This document shows positions 45,546-54,685 of a DNA stretch of 64,000 bases, piece by piece. The notes beneath the pieces were generated by a model. It had not been told where the DNA came from. It made no database searches and saw only the letters and a program-made list of their open reading frames with translations. Position numbers and translations under genes: made by a program. Every line of letters begins with the position of its first letter. The stretch's first letter is position 1. Source of the stretch: Kluyvera sp040932435 (GTDB lineage Bacteria; Pseudomonadota; Gammaproteobacteria; Enterobacterales; Enterobacteriaceae); the NCBI RefSeq assembly GCF_040932435.1, contig NZ_JBFQGA010000004.1, positions 310,001-374,000 of the forward strand. The letters are read 5' to 3'.

Positions 45546-47696
45546 TCAATTCAGTGGATCCGTTTCATAACCTGGCCAAAAGGTGAGTCCACGTTCTGCC
45601 CGCTGTATAAGAACCTCACAGGGGGCGAAACGCGAACCATACTGGGTAGCCAATCGTTGCAACCGGGCAACCACTTCACCCGCCCCCAGCGTATCCATAT
45701 AACGGAGCGGGCCACCGAGGAACGGTGGAAAACCAATACCAAATACTGCGCCGATATCACCATCTCGTGCACTGCGCACGACGCCTTCATCCACGCACCG
45801 CGCCGCTTCATTAAGCATCAGCATCACGCAGCGCTCGGCGATTTGCTGTGCAGCACACTGGCTGCGCCGAGCCGACATTCCCGCCAGAGAGTAGACCGTC
45901 TTATCGACTTGTTTCTTGCTTTTACGCCCTTTCACACCATAAAGATAGAAACCACGCCCATTTTTTCTACCTTTGCGATCGTCATTCAAGATTGCCTGAA
46001 TCAGCGTTGCAGGCGCGCTGAAACGCTCACCATACGCTGCTTCCAGAATGGGCAGAATTTTGGTGCCGGTATCGATTCCAACTTCATCCAACAGCTGAAT
46101 AGGTCCAACCGGAAAACCAAATTTAACCAATGCGTTATCAATATCCTCGACGCTTTCGCCTTCCACCAACATGCGCATTGCTTCAGCAATGTACGGTGCA
46201 AGAATACGGTTCACGTAGAACCCCGCTTTGTCGGCAACAACAATTGGCGTTTTACCCTGCTTTTTCGCCAGTTTTACGGTCGTGGCGATGGTCTGCTCAG
46301 AGGTTCCCGCATGAGGGATAACTTCTACTAGCGGCATTTTTTCAACGGGACTGAAAAAGTGCAGGCCGATAACCTGCTCAGGCCGCTCAGCAAGGGCTGC
46401 AATATCGCCAATAGGTAAAGATGAGGTATTTGAGGCAAAAATAGTGTGAGTGGCACAATTTTGCTCCACTTCGTTCACCATCTTCTGTTTGAGCGACAGA
46501 TCTTCAAAAACCGCTTCGATAACCACATCACGATGGGCAAAACCACGGTAATCCGTGCCGCCGGAAATCAGCGCCAGCTGAGCATCGCGCTCGGCCGCTT
46601 TCATGTGACGACGCCGTACTTTTTGTTCCAGCTGATCCCAACTGTACTTAAGAGCATGGTTAATGCCGTTGGCGTTGATATCTTTAATACGCACCGGCAG
46701 TTTGCCTTTCACCGCCGTCACGTAGGCAATTCCGCCGCCCATCAGGCCGCCGCCAAGAATACCAACCGATCGCAGCGGGCCGGCATCAACGCTAGCACCG
46801 GGATCTTTTTTCAAATCAGTGCTCGCAAAGAAAATATTGCGCAACGCCTGCGATTGTGGCGTCATCGCCAGTTCACCGAAGGCGCGTGCTTCCGCTTCGT
46901 AGCCGCTGCTGGTTCCGTGCGCCAGACCCGTTTCAATCACCTGCAAAATTTTATCAGTAGCCGGGTAGTTGCCTTGGGTCTTTTGCGCCGTTTTTTTACC
47001 GGCCATGCTAAACAGCAGGTTTCGCCCCAATGGACCGGCAAGAATACGTTCACGAATCGGCAAGTTACGCTGTTCATGACGCGGTTTGCGTGCATATTCT
47101 GCAGCAGCCTCCAGCAAGATGGAGTGCGGAACCACTTCATCCACCAGCCCGGCTTTTAGCGCCTGACGGGCGCGCAGTTGTTTGCCTGTGAGGATCATAT
47201 CCAGCGCAGTACTAACACCAACCAGCCGCGGTAATCGCTGGGTGCCACCGGAACCCGGCAGCAGGCCAAGCTGAACTTCTGGTAGCCCCAGAACAGTACG
47301 GCCATCATCGGTACAGATACGAGCATCACAGGCCAATGCCAGTTCTAATCCACCACCAAGACAAGCGCCATGGATAGCTGCAACAACCGGAATCGCCAAG
47401 CTTGAGAGTTCAGCCATCACCTGCTGTCCCTGACGCGCCAGCGCTTCAGCTTCTTGAGCACTTTTGCAACGGCCAATCATGTTGATATCAGCCCCGGCAA
47501 TGAAATTGTCTGGTTTGGCCGAGATTATCACCACGCCCAGCAAATTTTTATTTTCCCGGATCTGTTTGAGAATGGCCCGCACCTGCGCACCAAACTCTGC
47601 CTTCAGTGTATTCATTTTCTCATCAGGCACATCAATCGCCACCACGGCAACGTTGTCCGCACGAACGGTAAGCGTAAACGCAGATTTCATATCCAT
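45546..47696 (-). CDS. fadJ: Fatty-acid oxidation complex alpha subunit FadJ
   Basis: 716 residues. An N-terminal enoyl-CoA hydratase domain (IHGACLGGGLELALACD and LPEVQLGLLPGSGGTQRLPR with catalytic Glu residues) is fused to a 3-hydroxyacyl-CoA dehydrogenase domain starting at GILGGGLMGGGIAYVTA, with HFFSPVEKMPLVE. It acts with FadI in anaerobic beta-oxidation. Coupled to fadI by a TAATG junction. Confidence 0.97.
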   Translation of the reverse strand: MDMKSAFTLTVRADNVAVVAIDVPDEKMNTLKAEFGAQVRAILKQIRENKNLLGVVIISAKPDNFIAGADINMIGRCKSAQEAEALARQGQQVMAELSSLAIPVVAAIHGACLGGGLELALACDARICTDDGRTVLGLPEVQLGLLPGSGGTQRLPRLVGVSTALDMILTGKQLRARQALKAGLVDEVVPHSILLEAAAEYARKPRHEQRNLPIRERILAGPLGRNLLFSMAGKKTAQKTQGNYPATDKILQVIETGLAHGTSSGYEAEARAFGELAMTPQSQALRNIFFASTDLKKDPGASVDAGPLRSVGILGGGLMGGGIAYVTAVKGKLPVRIKDINANGINHALKYSWDQLEQKVRRRHMKAAERDAQLALISGGTDYRGFAHRDVVIEAVFEDLSLKQKMVNEVEQNCATHTIFASNTSSLPIGDIAALAERPEQVIGLHFFSPVEKMPLVEVIPHAGTSEQTIATTVKLAKKQGKTPIVVADKAGFYVNRILAPYIAEAMRMLVEGESVEDIDNALVKFGFPVGPIQLLDEVGIDTGTKILPILEAAYGERFSAPATLIQAILNDDRKGRKNGRGFYLYGVKGRKSKKQVDKTVYSLAGMSARRSQCAAQQIAERCVMLMLNEAARCVDEGVVRSARDGDIGAVFGIGFPPFLGGPLRYMDTLGAGEVVARLQRLATQYGSRFAPCEVLIQRAERGLTFWPGYETDPLN

Positions 47697-49006
47697 TATT
47701 CGGCCTCCAGAACCATCGCCGCACCCAGTCCACCTGCTGCGCAGGCGGTAACTAGGCCAAACCCGCCGCCACGACGGCGCAACTCGTTGAGCGTCTGGGT
47801 GATCATGCGCGCGCCGGTTGCCGCAAACGGGTGACCATAGGCAATAGACCCACCCAGCACGTTAAATTTGCTCTCATCCACCTCGCCGGTGGCGTGACTA
47901 CGTCCTAACTGCTCGCGAGCAAACTTCTCGCTCGCTAAGCACTGAATATTCGCGAGGGTTTGCGCGGCGAAGGCTTCATGCATATCGATAAGCGTCAGAT
48001 CGGCGAGGCTTATCCCCGCGCGATCCAGCGCCAATGGCGTTGACCAGGCCGGCCCGAGCAGCATGTCCTGCCAGACATCAATCGCGGTAAACGCGTAGCT
48101 GCGAAGGTAGCCCAACGGAATCAGTCCTAGCTCCTTGGCGCGGGATTCGGTCATCAGGATCACCGCCGCGGCGCCGTCGGTCAAAGGGGTGCTGTTCGCT
48201 GCCGTTACCGTGCCGTGCTGGCGATCAAATGCTGGGCGCAGTTTCGCATAGTCGGCAAGCGTCGAATTGGCGCGAATATTATTGTCCTGCTCCAGTGGAT
48301 TGCGATAAGGCGGAGAATACGCCGTCATCACTTCATCATTGAGCTTTCCTGCCGCCCAAGCCTGTGCTGCCAGCTGATGCGAGCGGTTGGCCAATGCGTC
48401 TTGTTGTTCACGGGTGATGGCGTAGGTTTTTGCCATCTGCTCTGCGGTATCGCCCATCCGTAGCCCGGTGGAATACTCCGCAACTGCCGGAGGCACCGGC
48501 ATCAGATCGCGCAAGCGAAGACGGGAAAAGAGTTTGAGTTTCTGCCCCAGCGAGCGAGCTTTGTTGGCATCGACCAGCGTGCGCGCCAGTTTTTTGCTGA
48601 CGCCGATCGGCAGAACGGAAGAAGAGTCAGCCCCGCCGGCAATACCCGCACGGATAGTCCCGGCCATTAAGCTTTCAGCTACGTTTGCAACCGCCTGGAA
48701 GCTCGTCGCACAGGCACGGCTAACGCTATAGGCGTCGGTATGAACGTTCATGCCGGTACCCAACACGATTTCACGAGCGATATTAGGTGCCGCGGGCATC
48801 TGAACCACCTGGCCAAACACCAGTTGCTCAATGACCTCTGGGGGAATTTCACTACGCGCCAGCATTTCTCCCACCACCATCTTCCCCAGATCCACAGCTG
48901 GAACGCCATGGAAAGCGGTCGCCTGACGGGCAAACGGGGTGCGTAACCCACTCACAATAGCAATGCGATCGCCCTGACGGGTGATAAGCGGTAGCGCCTG
49001 ACTCAT
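47696..49006 (-). CDS. fadI: 3-ketoacyl-CoA thiolase FadI
   Basis: 436 residues. Thiolase with nucleophile C99 (SVSRACATSFQAV), His in AYGHPFAATGARM, and second Cys422 in LVTACAAGGLGAA. It releases acetyl-CoA from 3-ketoacyl-CoA in complex with FadJ. A FadR-type site lies 29-45 bp upstream of the ATG. Confidence 0.97.
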   Translation of the reverse strand: MSQALPLITRQGDRIAIVSGLRTPFARQATAFHGVPAVDLGKMVVGEMLARSEIPPEVIEQLVFGQVVQMPAAPNIAREIVLGTGMNVHTDAYSVSRACATSFQAVANVAESLMAGTIRAGIAGGADSSSVLPIGVSKKLARTLVDANKARSLGQKLKLFSRLRLRDLMPVPPAVAEYSTGLRMGDTAEQMAKTYAITREQQDALANRSHQLAAQAWAAGKLNDEVMTAYSPPYRNPLEQDNNIRANSTLADYAKLRPAFDRQHGTVTAANSTPLTDGAAAVILMTESRAKELGLIPLGYLRSYAFTAIDVWQDMLLGPAWSTPLALDRAGISLADLTLIDMHEAFAAQTLANIQCLASEKFAREQLGRSHATGEVDESKFNVLGGSIAYGHPFAATGARMITQTLNELRRRGGGFGLVTACAAGGLGAAMVLEAE

Positions 49007-49034
49007 AACTCTCCCCTGTTATCGAAAATCGACC

Positions 49035-49051
49035 AAGTGGTCTGACCTGAT
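49035..49051. promoter_or_regulatory. FadR operator upstream of fadIJ
   Basis: AAGTGGTCTGACCTGAT, close to the FadR consensus AACTGGTCNGACCAGTT, with an intact GGTCNGACC core. It sits right before fadI, consistent with FadR repression of fadIJ. Confidence 0.8.
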
Positions 49052-49131
49052 AACATTCTTAACTAATTTTTTACACTTAGCCAATCGAAGAGAGGGAAAA
49101 TTGAGAGCTAAAACACATTGAGCACAAAAGA

Positions 49132-49164
49132 AAACGCCCCTGCGGTGACAGCTGCAGGGGCGTT
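49132..49164 (-). terminator. Terminator after yfcZ
   Basis: An 11-base stem (AACGCCCCTGC and GCAGGGGCGTT) followed by TTCTTTTG on the minus strand, between yfcZ and fadI. Confidence 0.8.
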
Positions 49165-49190
49165 AATAAGAACGGTTGGACGAAATGCGA

Positions 49191-49475
49191 TTAACGCAGG
49201 CCCAACTGGAAAATCAGCGTTTCGGCTTCACAGGCGAAGACGAAGTCGATATCCAGCTGTACGCCGCCTTCCACTTCTTTAAAGGTGGAGGTGATTTCGC
49301 ACGGCTCGGACTCAACGCCGCGTGCTCTTTCAGTCAGCGCAGCCAAGGTTTCTTCTGCTTCAGCACGGTTCGCAAACACGCGGCTGTATGATGCGGTGCA
49401 GTCGGTGTTGTCCATGATGGTACCAACATCCATGCAGCAGCAAACTGGGGTTTCATCAGCACTACATTTACTCAT
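49191..49475 (-). CDS. yfcZ: YfcZ/YiiS family protein
   Basis: 94 residues from ATG at 49475 (MSKCSADETPVCCCMDVG). Ten further codons upstream are open but not conserved. Small acidic protein with seven Cys, including a CCC run near residue 12, suggesting metal or redox chemistry; function unknown. Divergent from fadL. Confidence 0.92.
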   Translation of the reverse strand: MSKCSADETPVCCCMDVGTIMDNTDCTASYSRVFANRAEAEETLAALTERARGVESEPCEITSTFKEVEGGVQLDIDFVFACEAETLIFQLGLR

Positions 49476-49722
49476 TGCAGATTTCCTCTGTTTTTGTGCA
49501 CCCAAGGTGCCAGATAAACTATGTGCCTATTTTACGCCCGCCCGTTGTGTGTCTCCAGTCGAGAATGTGATCTCTGATGATAAGTGACCGAAATCACAAT
49601 TAAAAATGATCTAAAACAAATTTGGTGTTTCAACACCCATGACCAAAGCCGCAATTTTGCCAACCAGATCCCGTTTCAAACAACATCTTTGAAAATATTA
49701 ATAAACAATATTGCAACATACC

Positions 49723-49739
49723 ATCTGGTCAGACCTATA
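49723..49739. promoter_or_regulatory. FadR operator 1 of fadL
   Basis: ATCTGGTCAGACCTATA, close to the FadR consensus with an intact CTGGTCNGACC core. It is the upstream one of a pair that overlaps the fadL promoter in E. coli. Confidence 0.8.
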
Positions 49740-49746
49740 CTCTCGT

Positions 49747-49763
49747 CACTGGTCTGATTTCTA
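49747..49763. promoter_or_regulatory. FadR operator 2 of fadL
   Basis: CACTGGTCTGATTTCTA, the weaker downstream half-conserved FadR site, 8 bp after site 1 and, as I remember it, the same sequence as in E. coli fadL. Confidence 0.7.
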
Positions 49764-49842
49764 AGTTGTAGTCCAGCCCCTACACTTCGCGCTTCTGTTA
49801 CTACATGTAACATTGTTTGTATAAAAATAACTCAATGAGGTT

Positions 49843-51159
49843 ATGGTCATGAGCCAAAAAACCCGTTTCACGAAGTCTGCTCTTGCTGTTGCAGTGGCAC
49901 TTGTTTCTACCCAAGCCTGGTCAGCAGGTTTCCAGCTTAACGAGTTCTCATCCTCTGGTCTGGGCCGCGCCTATTCAGGCGAAGGCGCTATCGCAGATGA
50001 TGCGGGTAATGCCAGCCGTAACCCGGCACTGATTATGATGTTTGACCGCCCAGAGTTTTCTATCGGTGCGGTATTTATTGACCCGGATGTGAATATTACG
50101 GGTAAGTCTCCGGCGACTGGCAAAAGTACAAATGCCGACAATATCGCGCCGACTGCATGGGTACCAAACATGCACTTCGTGATGCCAATCAACGAACAGT
50201 TTGGTTGGGGCGCATCGGTAACGTCTAACTATGGTCTAGCGACCGAGTTTAACAACAGCTATGCAGCTGGGATGTACGGCGGTAAAACCGATCTGCAAAC
50301 CGCAAACCTGAACCTGAGTGGCGCCTATCGTCTGAGCAGCAACTGGAGCTTCGGCCTCGGCTTTGATGCTGTGTATGCTAAAGCAAAAATTGAGCGTTAT
50401 GCAGGAGACTCAAGCCTCCTGCTTAGCCAGATACCTGGTTCTGGTGTGACTGGCCCTGATTCTCAAATTGCTCACCTGAAAGGTGACGAGTGGGGATATG
50501 GATGGAACGCTGGTATTTTGTATGAGCTGGACAAAAATAACCGTTGGGGCCTGACCTACCGTTCAGAAGTGAAAATTGACTTCGATGGCGATTATAAGAG
50601 CTCAATCACAAGTTTTGGAAACCAGGTAATTTCTGGTGCGGGGATTCCTGGCGTGCCTTACGGCACAAACGGAAACACCATTCCAGGCTCTCTGACCCTG
50701 AACCTGCCTGAAATGTGGGAAATCTCCGGTTATAACAAGGTCGATCCACAGTGGGCTATCCACTACAGCATCGCCTATACCAGTTGGAGCCAGTTCAAAG
50801 AGCTGAAAGCGAACGGTTCAAACGGCCAAGAGCTGTTCTATAAAGATGAAAGCTTTAAAGACGCTTACCGTATCGCACTGGGCACCACCTATTACTACGA
50901 CAAAAACTGGACCTTCCGTACCGGTATTGCGTTTGATGATAGCCCGGTTCCAGCAAACCACCGCTCGATCTCCATCCCAGACCAAGACCGTTTCTGGTTG
51001 AGCGCCGGTACTACCTATGCATTTAACGAAGATGCCTCTATCGACCTTGGCGCTTCCTATATGCATGGCCAGAACGTAACCGTTCAAGAAGGTGATTACA
51101 CCTTCAAATCTGCAGGTAAAGCCTGGCTGTTCGGCAGCAACTTCAACTATCGCTTCTGA
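49843..51159 (+). CDS. fadL: Long-chain fatty acid outer-membrane transporter FadL
   Basis: 438 residues. The signal peptide ends at STQAWSA; the mature N-terminus GFQLNEFSSSGLGRAYSGEG is the family hatch. A 14-strand beta-barrel ends in the aromatic FNYRF. It imports long-chain fatty acids. ATG is ambiguous between codon 1 and codon 3. Residues around 185-200 and 245-265 differ most from E. coli, as expected for surface loops. Confidence 0.95.
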   Translation: MVMSQKTRFTKSALAVAVALVSTQAWSAGFQLNEFSSSGLGRAYSGEGAIADDAGNASRNPALIMMFDRPEFSIGAVFIDPDVNITGKSPATGKSTNADNIAPTAWVPNMHFVMPINEQFGWGASVTSNYGLATEFNNSYAAGMYGGKTDLQTANLNLSGAYRLSSNWSFGLGFDAVYAKAKIERYAGDSSLLLSQIPGSGVTGPDSQIAHLKGDEWGYGWNAGILYELDKNNRWGLTYRSEVKIDFDGDYKSSITSFGNQVISGAGIPGVPYGTNGNTIPGSLTLNLPEMWEISGYNKVDPQWAIHYSIAYTSWSQFKELKANGSNGQELFYKDESFKDAYRIALGTTYYYDKNWTFRTGIAFDDSPVPANHRSISIPDQDRFWLSAGTTYAFNEDASIDLGASYMHGQNVTVQEGDYTFKSAGKAWLFGSNFNYRF

Positions 51160-51172
51160 TAATCTGCCGACA

Positions 51173-51210
51173 TAAAAAAAGGGTGAACATTATGTTCACC
51201 CTTTTTTATT
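51173..51210. terminator. Bidirectional terminator between fadL and mlaA
   Basis: GGGTGAACAT and ATGTTCACCC arms meeting around a single-base loop, flanked by A7 on the left and T6 on the right. Shared by convergent fadL and mlaA. Confidence 0.9.
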
Positions 51211-51222
51211 GCCAGCGATTCG

Positions 51223-51978
51223 TTATTCCGAATCGATATCCTTCAGGTCACCTTCAATCGCCTGCGCGTTCGGGTTGGCTTCTGGTTTCAGCTTGCCGCC
51301 GTTGGCAATAAAGTCATGCTGTTGGAAGTAAGCTTCACGCACCAAAATGTAGGGATCGGACGATTGACGTAACAGCCCGTCGGAGTCGAGCAGCTGGGCG
51401 CGGGTTTCAACCCCCTCAACCATCCATTTACCAATCGACATCGGCCAAGTCAGCCAAGAGAGAACCGGGTACGTGGTGTCAGCCATATCGCCGACGTCTT
51501 CACGTAAGGTGAAGCTGCCATAGAACGGCAATTGCACGTACGGACCGTAACCCACACCATAATGCCCCAAGGTGCTGCCGAAACGATGCGGCTGAACGCG
51601 CTGCAGTTTCGGGTTAGCCATACCGGCAACATCAATAAAGCCGCCCATCCCGAGAACGGTATTCAGGAAGAAACGTGTAAAGTGAACCATCCCTTGGTAC
51701 GGGTCGCCCTGCAAGAAGGAGTTCACCATAATAGCCGGCTCTTCCAGGTTGCTGGTAAAGTTGCCAAGGCCATTACGCGCGGGCTGCGGAACGTAATCAC
51801 GCCATGCCACCGCGACGGGACGAACGACGTACGGATCCAACACGTTAAAGTTGAAGCTGTACATGGTCCGGTTAAATCCTTCAAAGGGGTCTGAACGCCC
51901 CTGTTGTTCTGTGCCAGAACTCGCACAGCCCACCAGCAGTGTGGTTCCTAACGCAAGCGCCGACAGGCGAAGCTTCAT
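51223..51978 (-). CDS. mlaA: Outer-membrane lipid asymmetry lipoprotein MlaA (VacJ)
   Basis: 251 residues. Lipoprotein signal with lipobox LLVGC (Cys18), then the conserved DPFEGFNRTMYSFNFNVLD. It removes mislocalised phospholipid from the outer leaflet with OmpC and hands it to MlaC. The C-terminal tail is charged. Convergent with fadL. Confidence 0.95.
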   Translation of the reverse strand: MKLRLSALALGTTLLVGCASSGTEQQGRSDPFEGFNRTMYSFNFNVLDPYVVRPVAVAWRDYVPQPARNGLGNFTSNLEEPAIMVNSFLQGDPYQGMVHFTRFFLNTVLGMGGFIDVAGMANPKLQRVQPHRFGSTLGHYGVGYGPYVQLPFYGSFTLREDVGDMADTTYPVLSWLTWPMSIGKWMVEGVETRAQLLDSDGLLRQSSDPYILVREAYFQQHDFIANGGKLKPEANPNAQAIEGDLKDIDSE

Positions 51979-52267
51979 AAATGTCTCCCTGTTGATAATG
52001 GCTATTGCTGATTGCCATCCATGACGGAACGTTCGCGTATCCGCCTATTTAGATGTGAGCGATTGTAACAGCCCGTCGAACGATGTCTATATAACCGCTC
52101 TCGTTGATTTGATCATAGCCTGGTAATGCCCGCGCCGCGGCGCTTGTCGCGTCACTTAAATGATAAAGGTGACAAACCCTTTTTTGCGATTTCAGAATAC
52201 ATCCAACCGCGTCTCAAACATAAGCCGCTACGCTTAGGCTATACGTGCTTATTTCAGGAATGCTGCG

Positions 52268-53200
52268 ATGAATGATATCGGAAAAGACAAGATAGACCGC
52301 CATAGCGACGAAATAGCAGTGGAGAGTGAAGAGAAGCAGACAGGTAAAGAGATAGAAGTTAATGAAGATAGGCTTCCCTCACGCGCTATGGCCATTCACG
52401 AGCACATCCGCCAGGAAGGCGAAAAGGAGATGGAGCGTGATGCCATGGCGCTTCTGTGGTCCGCTATCGCGGCGGGGCTATCCATGGGCGCATCGCTGTT
52501 GGCAAAAGGAATATTTCACGTCGAGCTGGAAGGCATTCCCGGCGGCTTTTTGTTCGAGAACCTCGGCTACACCTTCGGCTTTATTATTGTCATCATGGCC
52601 CGCCAACAGCTGTTTACCGAAAATACCGTCACCGCCGTACTTCCTGTCATGCAAAAACCGACTCTGGGTAATTTCGCCTTGCTGATGAGGCTTTGGGGCG
52701 TGGTGCTGCTGGGGAACATTATCGGTACCGGGATTGCTGCATGGGCTTTTGAGTATATGCCCATTTTTGATGAACAGACACGCGATGCTTTCGTCAAAAT
52801 TGGCATGGATGTGATGAAAAATAGCCCAACAGAGATGTTTGCCAATGCCATTATATCCGGTTGGCTCATTGCCACCATGGTCTGGATGTTTCCCGCCGCC
52901 GGTGCCGCAAAGATTGTGGTCATTATTCTGATGACTTGGCTTATCGCGCTGGGCGATACCACGCACATAGTGGTGGGCTCGGTAGAGATTCTGTATCTGG
53001 TGTTTAACGGTACGCTGCACTGGAGTGATTTTATTTGGCCCTTTGCTCTGCCTACCCTCGCTGGAAATATCTGCGGCGGCACGTTCATTTTCGCACTAAT
53101 GAGCCACGCACAGATCCGCAACGATATGAGCAACACGCGTAAAGAAAAACAGCGTTTACAGGCTAAACATAAGGATAGCGGGCGAGATAATCAGAAATAA
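52268..53200 (+). CDS. yfdC: Formate-nitrite transporter family protein YfdC
   Basis: 310 residues: a charged cytosolic N-terminal extension (about 1-60), then a six-helix FNT channel-like core (about 70-290) with conserved LFTENTVTAV and LAGNICGG segments, and a basic C-terminus. Substrate not established. Just before the tRNA-Arg gene, as in E. coli. Confidence 0.92.
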   Translation: MNDIGKDKIDRHSDEIAVESEEKQTGKEIEVNEDRLPSRAMAIHEHIRQEGEKEMERDAMALLWSAIAAGLSMGASLLAKGIFHVELEGIPGGFLFENLGYTFGFIIVIMARQQLFTENTVTAVLPVMQKPTLGNFALLMRLWGVVLLGNIIGTGIAAWAFEYMPIFDEQTRDAFVKIGMDVMKNSPTEMFANAIISGWLIATMVWMFPAAGAAKIVVIILMTWLIALGDTTHIVVGSVEILYLVFNGTLHWSDFIWPFALPTLAGNICGGTFIFALMSHAQIRNDMSNTRKEKQRLQAKHKDSGRDNQK

Positions 53201-53275
53201 GTGGCGACGGTTTGACCAGTCAGGCGGCCATGCACTTACTCCGGCGAACAAAAAACGCTATACTCGTGCCGCTTC

Positions 53276-53350
53276 GTCCCCTTAGTTAAATGGATATAAC
53301 GAGCCCCTCCTAAGGGCTAGTTGCAGGTTCGATTCCTGCAGGGGACACCA
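53276..53350 (+). tRNA. argW: tRNA-Arg(CCT)
   Basis: 75 bases including the encoded CCA. Acceptor arms GTCCCCT and GGGGAC pair, the anticodon loop reads CTCCTAA (anticodon CCT), and the T arm has GGTTCGATTCC. Differs from E. coli argW by only a couple of bases as remembered. In E. coli this gene is a prophage attachment site (CPS-53), but no integrase follows here. Confidence 0.97.
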
Positions 53351-53672
53351 TTTTCCATGCAGCATCCCCCAACGCCCACTAAATCTTCCCTTTTGATGTA
53401 GATTCGCGCCAGACTCAATAAGGTTTGCTTTGAGCACTAAATCACCTGTATCAATACGCACAGGGCTAATACTCTCCCATAAATTAGTTTGATTATTAAT
53501 AGTAACTCACTGGTGATAAATAAAAAATAATAATAAAAACGACTCCATTGATGTTATTACTTAAGAAATAATAATCATTATTTCCCTTTACCAATTAAGA
53601 AAATACTTATATGTTATGAGTAATAATTAAAATTTAAAAATGCGGTAATAGAAATCGATAACTGGGGATGGA
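53351..53672. other. AT-rich gap after tRNA-Arg
   Basis: 322 bp without a gene, strongly AT-rich from about 53470 on. No copy of the tRNA 3' end (attR-like) and no integrase remnant could be seen. It marks the left edge of the variable region. Confidence 0.6.
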
Positions 53673-54575
53673 ATGGAAAATAACTTCGATAAGCTGAAAT
53701 TAATTATTGATGCTTTGAATGACGCTATCCTCAGTCACCATGAATGGACCGGTAATCTCATTGCTGTTAGATTCTTAAATGAAAATTCCACCACCTCAAT
53801 TATTGATGAGGACGCACATAAGAAGTGCAAAACCTCTGCTTTGCTGGATAAAATAGGAGAAGAAACATTCTTCTCCGAGACTGCGCTATTAAAAAACGTG
53901 AAACAAGCGCATAAAGACATGCATGATAAAGCCCGTATTCTTGTTCATTCCTATCATAGCCAAGAGATAAGTGATGATACTTTACACGTTTATATCCAGG
54001 CTCAACAAGAATTTGTCGCCCGCGTCGAATTATTGAAAAATAAACTATCTACTTTAATCAATACATCCGATCCGTTGACGGGTCTGCCAACAAGACCGTC
54101 ATTACAACTGCAGATTAGTGACATAGTAAAATCAAAACCTGATGATTTGTATCTTGTCGTAATCGACATCGACCATTTTAAAATAGTGAATGATACTTAC
54201 GGTCATAATGCCGGCGATGAGACATTAAGAAATCTATCTTTGACTTTACAATCAAAGATAAGATCAACAGAGAAATTATATCGTTACGGTGGAGAAGAGT
54301 TTGTCATGCTGATTTATGCTGATAATCTCTCATCAGCTGGATATGCTGGCTCAAGAATTTGTAGAAACATCAGTGAAACCAAACTGAAATATCACAATCA
54401 GTTTATTGAAGTGACGGCGACCATTGGCATCGCTAAATACAAATATGATTTGTCCTTTGAGGATAATTTTGAGATTGCTGATCAAGCGCTTTATTATGGT
54501 AAATCGACAGGACGCAACAGGTGCATCATTGATGACGGTCTCAGCCATTTCATTAATTACTCCAGTATAGAGTAG
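53673..54575 (+). CDS. DgcZ-like diguanylate cyclase with zinc-binding CZB domain
   Basis: 300 residues. N-terminal chemoreceptor zinc-binding helices with the four ligands H22, C52, H80 and H84, nearly the same positions as E. coli DgcZ (YdeH). The C-terminal GGDEF domain starts at DPLTGLPTR (about 130), has VVIDIDHFKIVNDTYGH and the active GGEEF at 206-210, so c-di-GMP synthesis is expected. The I-site position reads RSTE, not RxxD, so product inhibition there is doubtful. AT-rich. Zinc would inhibit activity by family analogy. It precedes an EAL phosphodiesterase. Confidence 0.88.
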   Translation: MENNFDKLKLIIDALNDAILSHHEWTGNLIAVRFLNENSTTSIIDEDAHKKCKTSALLDKIGEETFFSETALLKNVKQAHKDMHDKARILVHSYHSQEISDDTLHVYIQAQQEFVARVELLKNKLSTLINTSDPLTGLPTRPSLQLQISDIVKSKPDDLYLVVIDIDHFKIVNDTYGHNAGDETLRNLSLTLQSKIRSTEKLYRYGGEEFVMLIYADNLSSAGYAGSRICRNISETKLKYHNQFIEVTATIGIAKYKYDLSFEDNFEIADQALYYGKSTGRNRCIIDDGLSHFINYSSIE

Positions 54576-54685
54576 CCATTATCGACGGGTCATGCCATCA
54601 CGCGAATACGATACGTATAGTCGCTTAAACCGGTATGATACATAAGTATTTCTAACGATTATTTGTAACCGCATAGAGGGATTTT

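Larger units (their letters stand above)
49476..49842. promoter_or_regulatory. yfcZ-fadL divergent promoter region
   Basis: 367 bp without a gene. It carries the two FadR sites near 49723-49763 and an AT-rich centre (49600-49710). A leader of roughly 90 bases would separate the FadR region from the fadL start. Confidence 0.6.

Noticed and set aside
45540..46331. 263-codon plus-strand frame opposite fadJ
   Set aside because: Overlaps the conserved dehydrogenase domain of fadJ; composition and lack of domains mark it as a shadow.
53276..53672. Prophage attachment duplication at tRNA-Arg
   Set aside because: I looked for a second copy of the tRNA 3' end and for an integrase in the following 10 kb and saw neither.
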